Positions 21,187 to 34,764 of a DNA stretch of 64,000 bases are shown piece after piece (position 1 is the first letter of the stretch; every line of letters begins with the position of its first letter). The DNA comes from Trissonchulus latispiculum. Its lineage: Eukaryota > Nematoda > Enoplea > Enoplida > Ironidae. The notes beneath the pieces were generated by a model. It made no database searches. It saw only the letters and a program-made list of their open reading frames with translations, and was not told the origin of the DNA. The DNA lies in the NCBI GenBank assembly GCA_030248195.1, contig JASAND010013541.1, positions 51,871 to 115,870 on the forward strand. Direction: 5' to 3'. The position numbers and the translations under genes were made by a program.

Positions 21187-24100
21187 TGTATGAAGAAGTT
21201 AATAAGGCGTATAGTAAATGAAGGCACAGCACAGATGATGTTGCTAAACCATGGCGGAATTTCCTACAAAAAATAAAGGTCAACAAGGTAATTATATTAA
21301 ACAAAAAACTGAAATTAGAAGAAAGCTCTGATGAAAAGTTAACATGTTCACTACAAAATAAAACGTTACAGAATTCAAATTTTCGTAAGAGATTGAAGTT
21401 ACCAGGAGGGGAGGGGTCTAACCCGAAAAGAGTGATCTTGATGTAATTTTCCCCCCAAAATGGACAAGTTTGGGCCAAAAATACCTAAAAATTTAAAAAG
21501 TTTCAGAAAAAAGAAAAAGGAAAGGGGGTCCGCAACCCCTGGACCTCCTCCCCCTGGTTACCAGAATCAGAGTCATTACATTATGCAATACAACCTGTCC
21601 TTTCTGGATTACTAAGGCGACTGCATCTTATCTTACGAGGCTTGAGAAATGTGGTTTGAGAACGTGCTTCTCAGGAAAAGGGGAGGTTGTGGGTTTTCGG
21701 TGGGGTCGATGGTCCAGGATTATATCTACATCGCCTATGAACATAGCTTTGGGAAGTGAAGTGAATGGTTAACAAGTCCCACCCCCACTTCCGGAGATTC
21801 TCAATCAGATTTCCAATTACAGAAAGCTTTGGATTTCAAAACGCAAAGACCGTAGTCGCGCGACTTCTGACAATAGTTTGTCTTGTGAAACAAAAGTCTT
21901 TTGTAAATTTTCTGTGAAAGCGCTCGAACTCGAGGTTTATAGGAAGAAAAAAGGCAGGAGTTTTGGAAAACAAAGGTAGCCGCAGTGTCCTGCTGTTAGT
22001 TACAATTGCGATTAAAAATTCACACTAACAATAACTTTAAACTGGACCAAAATTTAGGATGAAATAAAAAGTCACAGAAAGCGAAAAAGAGAACAAAGTG
22101 CGGACTTCTAAATCGGCGTTGCGTAACTTTTGCAAAAGTGTCAGCAAACTTTTTACAAGAGTCAAACATTTAACACACACAGGTGGAAAAGAACAGATTC
22201 AATTCTACCGAGTCTGGAAAGTCTGAACGACTTAGTTCACAAATAAGACAGAAGATAAACATATCACCAGACATGATTTGTCTGACTGCGAAGACGTTTT
22301 TTGGAAGAAAAATGAAATATACACAGCCCAAAATAAGCTTAACTGGTTGTAAAAATACTTTTAATATTAGTTGGGTGACGGTGAACGTGGAAAAATATTA
22401 ACTAGTGCGGCAATGTAACAAGTTTATAAACAAAACTTATGTAGGTAAATTTCTGAAGAAGAAGCAGGAATTAACCGATAAGCAAACTTTACTAATTTAA
22501 ATTCAAATCAAAGTTCTCAGAATCTCCATTAACTTCTAGTATGGAAAAAAATTTGGATCCGGTCTGAGTTTTGCCTGCAGTTGAAGATGAAGTTTGCCTT
22601 TGAGTGACTAACCCAGTGGGTTTTAGGGATCACTGAACATTTGAGACACTCCAAGTCGATGTCTCATCTAAGGAGGCTGATAAAAGAACTGAATTGAAGA
22701 AGATTTGCATTGTGATAGAAACATAAAGATGCTGAAGTCTCAATCAGAAATGACAATTTTTGACAGACACGTGGTGAAATTTGACAACTTTGCAACAGCT
22801 TTTGTAATTCCAATTTAAGATGTATACTTAGTTGAGGGGTACTGTGAGTGATGCATTTTTAGGTGATAAGAGAGCACTTGTTTTCTTCGGAAATAATTTC
22901 TGGGAATTTAAGCGTGACTTCTGAAATTTTAGTGTTTTCAGCAAGAAACAAGTTTTCAGTCCAAAGGAAGTTTCTCTGGAATATGGGTGCATTTGTAATG
23001 GAGTGTAATCCTTTAAGATTCCCAAACGTAGGTGGCTAATTACCAACAATTTCGGAAAACCAGATTCTGCAGGTGGAAACCAAATGTGTTAACGAAAACA
23101 TTTGGAAATTAGAAAAATGTATAGAGTTTAAATTGGAGACGATTTCAACAAGAGAAAACGAAAACTTTTTGAAAAATAAGTTGTACGAGAAAGTATAAGA
23201 ATAAATTTTTTCAATACGTGAGAGGTAAACTCAACTGAACGTGGACATCTCATTTTCACGCGTCCCTTTAGGGCAAATCGCATAGACTTTTTTCCTCCAG
23301 ACTATTTTTATTTGTATTCGGGCAGCCATAACTGATAACAAATTTGTAAGAAACTGTTTAATTGTTGTAACATTTCAGGTAAAACTGGTCAAATCGTCTA
23401 AATTTTCGTGGCCGCGAGTATCTATCAACTCGTTCCTAAATTCGAGCTTTTCTACACTCTGATTTTGCCTGGGAATACTAATTGGCAACACTGCAGCGTC
23501 GCTACACAAATGTGTTCGAATCTATAGATGTTTCATACCTGCCCAAAGGTGTCGTTAATGTGTCGTTAATTTCGTATGCGCACTTCAAATTGTGCTTAAA
23601 ATTTGAAACCAATTTAGAAATTTGGCATGTATCTATTTTAAATACTTTCAGTTTTATCCTTGGAGTTTCGTTTCGACATCATTTAGCTTACTTCTGATAC
23701 CAGATCTGAGTCCAGCTGGGGTTGTTCAAACTACTTCCTATATAAAAAAGAAAAGGTACGTAGTTAACACTAAGTTCCGTCTTGCCAGAGTCTAGGCCGT
23801 GATCATCACCAGGACCAGAGTCACAGCGCAAGTGTCAGTAGTATGTCCTCTAATATCCACGACACGGACGGGGTGTCATTTTACGTCAAGAGTTTCGAAT
23901 ACTATTATAAGAAAAAGAGCTCGAGTACGGGCAGGGTCCGAAGTTTTTGATCTGGATCCAACTCTCTGTTGTCGACTCGACACGCCCGTAACACTAGCTC
24001 GGCGGTTGTATAAGCAGACATTTTTGGAGGTTGGTAAAGTGATCAACTCATTCAATAATACTCATTACGTTATCTCACTAATCTCGGAAACATTCTTTAA

Positions 24101-26644
24101 AATCTCATTTAAACTTTGCAAAATTCCAACGTTTGCCTTGTCGAACGGAATACAGATGGTCAAGTCAAACCATTTATCTCTAGTATCCAAAAAGGGTATA
24201 TCCTAAAATAATGTTGGTAGTTTCAGTAAACCACAGTGGCTGGATTTCAGCCTTTCCGACCGTCGTAAAATTTTATTGCTGAATCGCAACAAAGCATAGT
24301 CAGAAACGAAATAAATTACAGCGAATTCAGCAGTCAAGTCCTATACAGTTTAAGTTATACGTGTATTTATCAAAATATTGCATCAACTTTAAACTTTTCA
24401 TAACTTCAAGAAATTCAGATGAAGAAATCAATGAAACGTAACGGTTTCTATGCAAGATCTATCCTTATGAGTTATGAAATATGCTGATAATGCAGTTATT
24501 CACCCTCAAACTGTACAAGAAAGAACTATAAATCTGCGAGTCAGGGAAGTCTGAAGTGGCATTAGCAAACTCCAGCAGAAGAAGGAGAAACTTTACATGA
24601 TTAAAAGCGAAAAAAGGAAAATTTCGGTGAAAGTAAAGGGCTGTTGTTAAGTTGCAAGTAAAAGTGCAAATTTGCCAATTGGAAAATATCGGCAAAAATG
24701 GAAAACGAAACCGGGTCTTCCTATGAAAGTAAATCCTGCAGCAGCATTTTTTGTAGTATCTTTTGTTGGACCTATACTTAAGTTTAAATTACCGCAATAA
24801 TGTAGCTAATTCTTTAAAACGCCGTTTTCTCGCAACTCAGTTTATTGAAAAGAACGTTACTAAATTGCACTTTCACCGAACGACTTCAATGATAGTGGGA
24901 AGTAGTTCAAAACATTTAAGAGGGTATCTATTTGCAGTAATTGAACTAAACTTTAACAACACATTCATATAATTTTCCAGAAAATAGTGCTTAAAATAGT
25001 GCTTAAAAATTATATACAGCGTTAAAATCCCAGTTGCACATTTTGAGGGCAGCCTGACCTGTGTTCACTGTATACGAACGTTCAAGTTTAAGTTTGGAAC
25101 AGTATTCGGTTAAAGGGAGGGCGCTGTAGGATTAATGAATTCCCTATTCGCTAGAAATCTAGCTTTCAATAAAATTAAATGACAATTTACAAATGTCTTT
25201 AACTTCATAGCTTTATAATGTTGTTAAAGATAAACTTCTGAAATCTAACCGAGCAACAAAACGGTTCTTGTCATTACCACCCGACTGCTCAGAATTCTTG
25301 AAATTTGACCAGTTGAGCTAAAAATTGGTAGGTGCCTCTGCTCGTGTTTTCAAGTAACGAATCCAATCAGATCCAAATGACTACTACTCGTTAAGTTATC
25401 AACCATACATCGATTAAAACATATAGCTTCCCAACTTCTACTGTTACTGTTGTCTTATACAACATAACATATTCTGAAGCAGTCGAACCGCACACGAGGC
25501 TATTTTTAACTTTCAACTTTTTAATTTTTTAACCACGATGAACTAATGAAATGAAACATTCTTCCAAATATCTGACTGAATAAAGATGGTGTTGATAAAT
25601 GTGGTTGGTGTTGACATGGCAAATTAGGACAACTGAAATAATGCAATGATCAGTATGCCGGGACTTATTGAAAGGCGACAATTTTAATACAGACATTCTA
25701 CAGACGCCATACGAGCACGCCAAGTAGATTGTCGCAATCGGTATTTACGGTTCGGGTCCTGACAATGCTCATAATATATAGTCAACATTGACTCCAACAA
25801 ATTTCAACTCGGATGATCAAGACTTGAAATTTTTAAACACTGTGAGGTGAGGGAGGGAGGGTAAATTCATAAATATATATCACAAAAGTAAAAGAGATTC
25901 TTCACAAAAAGAAATTATCTGGCAAATAAAAAGTTAGGTTTCTTAAAAAGAAGGTTGGACTTTCGACCACCTTTGGGACAACTTATACATATGTACATAA
26001 CGAGAGAATTCCGTTAAAATCAGTGAAAAATAGAACTAAAATACAATTATGAAATATATATAATATTCACAATTCCACGCCAGGGAAACCAGCTGTGTGG
26101 CCCATTATAAAATAGTTATATGACTGGTTATGAAAAAGTTTTGGAGTGCGTTAAGAATACAATCTTTTAAAAAAAGTACTCTACTGAGAGAGCTCAAGTG
26201 AGTTGAAATCTTAATTTTGACAAAAACCTAAACTACTTTGAAAAGTTTGCGCTCTTTATTTCTCTGAGTTTTCGGGGAGAGGAAAATTTGCGGGCACGCA
26301 GTCTTAACAATTGATTTCCTGCAAAAGACGAATGTGGTCTCCTTTCATAGAAAAGACACAAACTTTATTGTAGTGGTTTATTTTCGCATCATTTCATCCT
26401 TGATTTGCCATATCACGAAAACAGTACAGACGTTGTTTGCTTTAACTTTTTCTGGGAAAATTGCACACAATAAATCAAAATTGTTTTTCCCAAATCTGTT
26501 TGCGATAAAATAATAATAATTCTGAATGTAAAATGGTAAGGAATAAAATCTCTGTCCTTCACAGATCGTAAAAGCACGATCATTTGTTTCCACTAAACGC
26601 CATTTCATCGTATGTAAACGATCCCAACCACGATACTAGCTTAA

Positions 26645-27010
26645 CCGTGGACTGCACCAATAAAGGTGCCTTCATAGTCGCGAATGCAGGTGTACTTGAG
26701 TCTACAAACGTCAATATCATTTTGCGCGCATCAACCAGCGATGCGTGTCGATGCGAGTAAACTGGCTTGCTACATTTGGAGGCGTCGACGCTTCTAGTGG
26801 TAATATGGCGCCTAGGCGAGATACTACGTCGACGCCTCCAAATGTAGCATGGCAGTATAGCGCGTAGACGTCTACTCGCGACTGGGACTACGAAATCAGC
26901 ATAAGATTTAAGAATTTCAGCAGAATAGCAGAAGGTTTCCCATTACAAAATTGACTTAGTCTCCTGCTAATCCGCAGCTTTTCCTAAAGTTAGGATGGTG
27001 CAGTCCAGGG
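26645..27010. mobile_element. Small inverted-repeat element with internal palindrome
   Basis: CCGTGGACTGCACCA on the left is mirrored by TGGTGCAGTCCAGGG on the right. Inside, GCTACATTTGGAGGCGTCGACG and its inverse form a second large stem (about 26770-26850). No ORF. Target duplication not found. Confidence 0.55.
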
Positions 27011-27105
27011 TAAGTGAAAAAGTTTCAGACGAGCGATAGAAAATGTTAAGATTTGGAGGTCATCAACTGTATCATGCCAAACTGCAGCACAAATCCATAT
27101 TATCA

Positions 27106-27236
27106 CTTTCCTACAGCCTGACCGCATTCCTTTTCCTACAGCCTGACCGCATTCCTTTTCCTACAGCCTGACCGCATTCCTTTTCCTACAGCCTGACCGC
27201 ATTCCTTTTCCTACAGCCTGACCGCTTTCCTACAGC
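27106..27236. repeat. 25-bp minisatellite, about 5 copies
   Basis: The unit TACAGCCTGACCGCATTCCT plus TTTCC is repeated almost perfectly head to tail. There are no spacers, so it is not a CRISPR array. Confidence 0.9.
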
Positions 27237-27510
27237 AAAGTCCGATTTCTGACTAAAGTGCGATAGAACGGTTCCGTCGTGGGCGATGATGACTGAGAAA
27301 CTGATGGGACGTGTTGACTTGAAAAATTTATTTAGATAAAGGTAATATATTTATAGATATAATATAATTTTAAGTTTAGAGAATGATAAATATATAGGCA
27401 TACTGATATATACTATATCCAGGTGCTTTTCATGAAACTGTGACGTGTTCAGTAACATGTCATGTAAGATTACCAGTGGTTGCCTACCCTGCTTTGGCTT
27501 GAAACTAGAG

Positions 27511-27889
27511 TAGTGCGATTAAGAAATTTCCCGGGCCGGGGCCTGCTGAGTGCTGAACCAACCGGGCCGGTCCTCGGGCCGGGCCGAACCCTGTCTGGAC
27601 CTGGAGGCCCGAATTAAGGCCCAGTATTCTCGGCGGACCCAGTGTAGGCCCGGTCAGCCCGGTGCAGGCCCGGCATACAAAGAACAGTGCCAAGCAATAG
27701 TTAGTGCTATTTATTACAACTTAGACAACTCCTGGAGTTTAAATTTGACTTTCTAGTGAATGTATTTTGGAAAAATTTTGAAATATGTACAACAAAAATT
27801 TGACCGGGCCTCACCGGGCCTGCGACTCCAACAACCGGGCCCGGGCCCGGCCCGGAGCCCGATTCAAGGCCCGGGCACAACTGAAACTA
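27511..27889. mobile_element. hAT-like element with GGCCCGG arrays (diverged)
   Basis: The ends TAGTGCGATT...CCCGGGCC and GGCCCGGGCAC...GAAACTA are imperfect inverted repeats that run into CCGGGCC-rich arms, as in the 9842-10670 element. No 8-bp duplication is visible. Confidence 0.55.
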
Positions 27890-29442
27890 CGCATGTCAAA
27901 TATAACTTTTTTCACTCCGCCTTAAACTAAATTTAAATTAGAAGATATTTAACTGACAGCGCTCCTGTTAAAGCCTTCCACTGAGCTTCCTTAAATACGG
28001 TTGAAATGGTTACACAAGTCAGAAACAAGATATCCTGGGGAGCTGTCATTAATTATTGTACAGTTAGTAGAAATAGTAGTGGACAGTAGTCAGTCGAAGC
28101 AATTGGATTAAAAATGAAGAAGTAGCTCTGCAAGAATCAATCCAAATACAATGAATGACATATTACTCAGAAAAAATAAAAACAGCAAGCTCAGTTTAAT
28201 TTATGTTGTATCCTAATTCATTTAGAGGGAAAAGACTGCGTGTACAAGAAATGAACTAAATGTATTAAAACTGTATTTTTTAAGGTTAGACGTTTTTAAA
28301 ATGTTGAACTTTTCTTCGAAAGGCTAATGAATTTTTTAAGAAAGTAAGTACTTTACTGTTTTAATTAATAAATAATCCTTACTAAAAGATGTCTAAGTTG
28401 GTTAATTTAAAACTATTAAGGACACCTTACAACTACGTCTGAGACATTAAAAGTGCACAGCTTTGCAACACGTGAACTGTTAAATGAAATTTTAATCGGA
28501 CAAAAATATAAGTGACAGAGTTCAACTATCTTTACTGTAAGGTGAAGCCAATTTACAGTTTTAAAACGGCATGACTAAACACAATTTAAAACACACGTAT
28601 CCATGCATAGGCTGATTTTAAACCTACACAGAAAAACTTTCCCTTACCCCTAAGGAAAATAATCTAAAATAGGTTAGGAATTTCCAAATTTCCATTTTTC
28701 CTATACAAAATCACAAACGCGCCTATAGAATGACAGTGTAAAGATACTAAGTCGGGACTACCCCAGTTTAATTACTCACTATTATACTGTCATTGCAGTA
28801 TACGACAGATTGACAAGCGCACTAACAGGAAAAACTTTTGTTATTCTACGCATGGAAAAATACCCACGCCAAAATTGCGATTTTATGATATCCCACGGGG
28901 ATAGTGAATTTTTAAACATTACTTCTTTTCTTGCCGCTTCTTTCAAATAAAAAAACATTTGAATTCCGCTTTCATCTAAAAAATTGTATGCCATGTTGCA
29001 AACCGATGAATATGAGGAATAGTTACGCAGTTCTTGCATGATCAACCAACTATTGAAATTGATTAACTAGATGTTAACAGAATTAGTTTACACATTATTT
29101 TAGTTATTCCGGCTTGTTAGAATAGTATGCATAGTTGCAGTCTGCTATAAAGCGGATTCTGAAGCAGCTATACCATGCATCAACTTTCTTAGGAATTTAG
29201 ATTAACCAAGCAAAAATTAACTAATCACCGGAATGGACGATTGAGATGCAATCGTTTTTACTACCTAGCCTAAATAAAGTAAACAATAAATGCCTATAAA
29301 GCAATAGACGTTAAAAATTAAAAAACCTAAATAAATGTTTACAATTTCAACAGTCGGTGATTGTCTGGGTAAATCGACATTTTTGACAGAGACTCAGAAT
29401 TAAATCACTGTATGTTACTGGAAAGCCAAGACCAAAACTTAC

Positions 29443-29573
29443 CTGCTTTAAGGATAAGCCACATATATTTCTACAATTCAGATCACAAAGTTCATACACG
29501 AACCGGCTACGAACCATAAACCAACCAGATTCATCTACTACAATACTTCTCAGCCTTAGCAATAGAATTGAAA
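29443..29573 (-). CDS. Possible internal exon of an unidentified gene
   Basis: An open frame between a good acceptor (TTTTCAG) and donor (AAGCAG|GTAAGT) encodes ESGWFMVRSRFVYELCDLNC then RNICGLSLKQ. It has three Cys and no family I recognise. No partner exon was found, so it could be a chance pair of splice sites. Confidence 0.25.
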
Positions 29574-30599
29574 CTGAAAAAATTAGCTTTAGTCCTGACT
29601 CCTGTTTACCATATCGGTTTCAGTTTGAGTTAGCAACGACCCGTTCGAACAAGATTAGTTTTACCAAATAAGACCTCCCTGGCATATAGAATAAAGGGGC
29701 CTTTTTCAATATAAGTAGCAGGTGTCATGTCATATCTTTTCAAGGAATGAGAATGAGTGAATCATATAGAAATAAAAATTTCTAAAAAATATTCCATAGT
29801 AAACTCTCCGATTCCACACCGACACTTAAGTTGAACTAACAATCGCAGAAACAAGACAGTCGTCACAGAGTTGATTGGAATAATTTAAACAGTTAAAGAA
29901 AAACCCTTTCTTGTACAATGAACGGGGGAAAATCGTTGATGCATTCGACGGCGTTGAAGTCAAATAGTTGCAAACCTATTTCTGTCACTGTTAAGGCAGA
30001 CAACCTTGATAACCACAAGAACTGTACAATTTCTCTAGAAGTCAAACTTCTAAGAATAATGCACACAACTTGACTATACTAGGCTATCTCCATTGCTGTC
30101 CTGCCAGCATTTTATTAAGGACATTTTCGAAAATTTCGAAGGTCAAATTTTCAAAACATCTTACACACATCATTGCCCTCTGCTACTGTTTTAAGATTAA
30201 TAAACAAAAAGTTTACATCTGTATGATTGATGCAGTCAATCGAAAATGACAAAGGAAAAAATGCGTGTACTTCGTTTTTTCCAGCTCTTTGTTAGTTAAT
30301 GTTTCCCGATTCGCATCCACTGAATGAGACAATATTGAAATTTCCCAGAAAAGAAAATTGTTTTATTATGACGAATAAGATGTTGTCTAACTTGATCACG
30401 GCAGTGGTTAGTCGGATACTACAGGTCCATTCATGTACTTCACAAGTCTATCTTAGTAGTCTGCATTAGATAGCCAACCAATTATGGGAAATGAGCATGA
30501 GGACCTAGGTAGAAGTTTGCTAATATGGAGTTTTTATCTGTAACCTGCTTTCTGAAAGTCAGTATTAGTAGTCTTAGCATAGTGTTTACACTTAAAAGT

Positions 30600-31200
30600 T
30601 ATGTCACATCATATAAACCAACAGCCGATAAGAAGCCTTCTTCCCCTTTGGGAGTGCAGTACCAGTACGGTATTGTTATACAGTTTCAGTTCGTTCACAA
30701 AAACCGATCCCTGTTTGAAGGGGGATGGGACAGGATCGCAACAGGTCCTTTGAGGGATGGCGTCAACAACCAGCCAGCAAAAACTTTTCAGCGACCACAT
30801 TCTACAGGCATAAAATGTTTTGAATAAGGCGACACTTTGTTTCGTCCCACTCACTAAGCAGGAAGGGGCTTTCGGCAACTTGATTTGACTGTACCAGAGT
30901 GTAATTTAGCCTCTCCTCACCACAGCACAACCAGCAAGGGCATGAGAACTTCACCTCGTTCCCTAACGGAGGAAATTTGCGCACACGGGTCGAAACACTG
31001 CTACGCAATGAACCAGGAATGTTTAGACTAGGGGCTGCTAATGCTATTTTTGGTATAACAGCTAAACGAGCTCTTATCCTGCGACGCGGCCGCCAACCAG
31101 CGCCGTTGGCATCCTGTGTTAAGGGAGTGATTCCTTTTGGAGACATCAACTTTGAACCATTATTTCTCAACCATTACTTGGAGTTAAGAAGCCATTTTTA
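30600..31200. other. GC-richer block of unknown nature
   Basis: This stretch is noticeably less AT-rich than its surroundings and has overlapping open frames on both strands (plus 30977-31306; minus 30802-31170). No motif is recognised. It may be a decayed repeat or a retrocopy. Confidence 0.3.
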
Positions 31201-33062
31201 TATCAAAATGCGCAACTTAACATATGCTATTTCAATTTCTAATGAATACAATGAAAAAAAACTAACTTTAGTTCTTGGAAATTATTTTACTGCATATTCG
31301 AAGTAATTTAATTTTCCAGATTTTTTGCAGACTAAAGTAAATGTTTTCGTGAGGCGTTGGCCACATCGTTCGATTCCACTATCAAATAGCTGGGGACCCC
31401 TTTTGAGTTATTATGAAACCGCTCTTCGTTATAAAGAAATTAGCTAAAATGTATGCGCAACCTGGATTTTGCCTACTTTTCCCAACTTTTGCAAGCGACC
31501 ACTTTAGCTAGAAAGCAGCAATCGGGATAACTAAAAAAGGGTCCCTAGGTATTTTAGTGGAAAACGTGTCCAGTAACTGGCAACCATCTAGCTTACATAG
31601 TAAATGCTCCACAATCGCTGGAAAAAATTTGGTCATGTACACTTGGCATGTCAAAATGTCATGTCAAAATTTGGCAAATACTACATTTTCTATGATAGCA
31701 GCGTACGGGCTAGCAGTTAAAAGATTATAATGTCAGGGATAGTCGGTCTCGACGAGGCCTTCAGATTCAGTTTAATACTACGGCTTACGTAGCTCAAGAA
31801 ATGGCGAATTATTTAATTTCTGCAAAATGACAAGTTTTCAAAGCCAAAATAGGAAAATCTACTATATGTCACGATAGCGAAAAGCTAGAAAGGTACTTCA
31901 AAAAGCAAAAATGAAGAGCTCAACAGGATCTTTCGAATGAATATAATCATAGCTGTACAGCAACTGTCTAACTGTCAAAAATTAACAAAAACCACCCCGA
32001 ACAGAGACGTCGAATTTTTGAAGCGGGATTGCGCGAAGGGTGTTAGAATGTTAAAAGAACTTATTTTGGAAAGTTTCATCAAATTTCATCTTGATTTGAA
32101 CCGTTAGTCAACAATATGTGCCCAAAAGGAATCGCCACCTTAAGACCTCAGCATAAGTTAATTCTAACACAATCATATAATTTCTTGCGCAAGTTTGCGC
32201 ATTAATCACAAGGTGCCACACTCTATGCAGTGAAGGCAAATACTGTCCTATGCACGTTAACGGCTGACCCCCACAAATAGACCATCTCTCACACTGCTCC
32301 TATATGATGGGTAGTCCCAAACGGGGATCGCTCACTCGCTTAGTATATTTTCTACATGAAAGCGTTAAAGATGCACGCTTATACCCCTTCCCCAAAATGG
32401 ACCCTTATTAATTATACATTAATTATACAAAGCAGTGGGCGACCCTCGTTGGAACCCGTACCCATATAGGGGCCGTGTAAGAGGGAGTCAATTTGTGGGG
32501 GGGGGGGTCAACTGTTAGCTTGTGCTTTTGTCTTCGCCACATAGATTGTGACGCTTTTCATACTCTTGCCATTATGTACTCTTGATTCTATGTGAATTAG
32601 GAATCAAATTTAACGAATTAGGAATCAATTTTATTGAAGGAGTTGTCACTTGTCAGGATATATTTGAGGAACATTTTGTCCGCGGGGATTTAATCTATGG
32701 TATGGGCGTGTTTACGTAATAGGTTAAGCTGTTTTATTTTACAAAAGCGATCATTCACAAATCACGATGCAAACAAGACGGAAAAGTGAGCAATAAAATC
32801 ACTGACAATCAACTACAACATAGCTATGCATATCGATCAAAGACAGTTAAACCATACCCCGGAAAAAGCAAACATGAAAGACACGGTAAAGTCTGAAAAT
32901 ATCTCACATATATCTCGAATATACCAAATTACAACATTGTTTTTAGAAACATTAATTTAAGCATGGCATCAGAAAATATTTTTACTTGATACTAATTTTA
33001 CGGTGTCTTCAATAATTGACTATTGAAATTGGTACTACATAGTTTACTCGCAAATGTTCACA

Positions 33063-34764
33063 TTAATATTTTCGTCCAGTCAATGGATCAAAGAGGTAAC
33101 CGGTGGATCCTTGATGCTGTTTGCTATAGGTAGTGGTTGAGACAACGGAACCGGCGCTCTGAGGATGGGGACTAGGATACTGGACTACAGAAGAGGCATA
33201 GGTTCGTTGATCTTTATCTTTTGAACGACCTCGTTGCATGCACACGATAACAGCAATTGTACCGGCGATGGCAAAAATCACTACAAATGCGATCAGGACA
33301 TAAACTCCACCCATCCTAAAAAATAATCATGATAATAATGTAAAAATAATAATAATAACAATAATACCAATGTTGACGGTTTCACTTCATCATTTCAATT
33401 TTCAGCGTTTCCATCATTAATGTACTTCGCATAAAACAATAGGGGAGCCCCCAGGTGACTGGGAATCAAATAGTATCTATCAAAATTTTTGTTAAATCGA
33501 TGCTAGAAAATGATGAATAATTGTAATTTTAAAAAATACCAGAATCTATCTTTTGGACAGCAGTAATTCCCACAGCATCCAACCTGCGATTCACATCTAA
33601 ATATTATACGAAATTATACGAATTGACTAATTACATTAATCCAGCAAAGGATTTGATGTTTTAGTGTACTTGTTTTTATTTTCTATATAGTTCATCGGAA
33701 GCATTGTCCGCTATGTAGCTTCATGCTCTTTACTACATGAACACTGTCTTTAACGTCTCGGTGAGCTAGAGTACACCAGAGTATAGGCATCTCGCCCTGG
33801 ACCATGTGTTCGTTCCATAGAACTTTTTTGTATTTCACTATAGAACAAACCCAGCGTTATGCAACGGTAATTTAGACACTATCGGATCTCAGAATAAACT
33901 AATCATAAACATTAATTACAAAAATTCGTAATTTGATCCATCTGCACGTTGTCCATAGCATCTAACATGATCCTGGATATTTGCATCGTAAGCAGGAGGC
34001 CTGATGCAGCAACTACTCCCACAGCAGCCGTACTCTCTGTCACATCTGCAACAAATGCAATCCTATTCATAGTTTTCATCTTCGCTAGCACGTGTTTTTT
34101 CAAAACGAGGATCAAATTAAATTTGTCCTGGCAAATTGAATGGGATCAATCGATACGGAGTCATTTCAGATATGAAATCGCCAAATTTGGAGTAGGATTT
34201 GCGGGATCGTCGATCCGGCAAATGAAGCTATATTCTGTGATTTTCACAAAATAATCCAAGGAAACATCCTAACCTATGCCCAACACTAATCGGCTGTCAC
34301 TACAGGTACATCTTTTTAATATGTTTCTGGAATTGTATGTACTCACTGAAATTCGTATGGTACACCACCACTGAAGTAATTACATGTTACTAAATCTTGG
34401 CATTGGACTAACTGAGGAATAGCTGAAACAAGATAAAGTTTGTAAACCTAAAAAATTTTTAAATGTTCTTAATAAATAGGAAGAAGAAATTATTCTATAT
34501 AAAATTCAGTAATGTTTAAGCAAACGTAATTCAACAATACATGTGTATGTGTGCATACTCGCGTGCATACGAATGCAGTATTAATAAGCGTACCTACCAA
34601 TAGTTCCGCATAAGTAACAGCAGTAAATAGATTTCAAGGTTTACACTATAATACTATTCTGCACGGTTTGGATTACAGTTTCTTGCAACCAAGAGGATTA
34701 CAAAAGCCAGTGTAGTCTTACCGAATACAGTAATCAATAGAAATCCAATCATGGAAGGGAACAT
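33063..34764 (-). CDS. Shisa/WBP1-like single-pass membrane protein
   Basis: Exons 34764-34722, 34422-34347, 33596-33540 and 33315-33063 join in phases 1,2,2 into a 142-residue protein. Order: signal peptide (MFPSMIGFLLITVFA); a short Cys-containing ectodomain (QCQDLVTCNYFSGG); the hallmark QVGCCGNYCCPKDRFW; one membrane segment (VYVLIAFVVIFAIAGTIAVI); and a basic, Ser/Tyr/Pro-rich cytoplasmic tail ending LTGRKY. The CCGxxCC block just before the membrane span defines the Shisa/WBP1/VOPP1-type (STMC6) superfamily, whose members act in ER/Golgi or endosomal trafficking and receptor modulation. I cannot place it in a subfamily. An alternative exon at 34045-33916 is listed separately. Confidence 0.8.
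33916..34045 (-). CDS. Duplicated six-Cys exon with in-frame stop (alternative 3' exon)
   Basis: It has a good acceptor (TTGTTGCAG) and the same entry phase as the 33596-33540 exon. It encodes CDREYGCCGSSCCIRPP, paralogous to CESQVGCCGNYCCPKD. No in-phase GT donor follows. It reads on to a TAA at 33918-33916. Used as a terminal exon it would give an 82-residue secreted form without the membrane span. It may equally be a decaying duplicate. Confidence 0.6.

Larger units (their letters stand above)
21187..33062. other. Gene-poor 11.9-kb interval
   Basis: AT-rich DNA between the 5' end of the LPMO gene and the 3' end of the Shisa-like gene. Contents seen: a possible minus-strand exon (29443-29573), an inverted-repeat element (26645-27010), a 25-bp minisatellite (27106-27236), a GGCCCGG-rich hAT-like element (27511-27889) and a GC-richer block (about 30600-31200). 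The longest free frames (e.g. plus 23799-24206, 135 codons) have no recognisable motif and I do not call them genes. A promoter for the LPMO gene must lie in the left part, but no TATA box can be assigned with confidence. Confidence 0.5.

Noticed and set aside
23799..24206. 135-codon plus-strand frame as a gene
   Set aside because: No motif, no splice or promoter support; its length is within chance for 12 kb of non-coding DNA.
27106..27236. CRISPR-like array
   Set aside because: Repeats are head to tail with no unique spacers, and the DNA is animal; it is a minisatellite.
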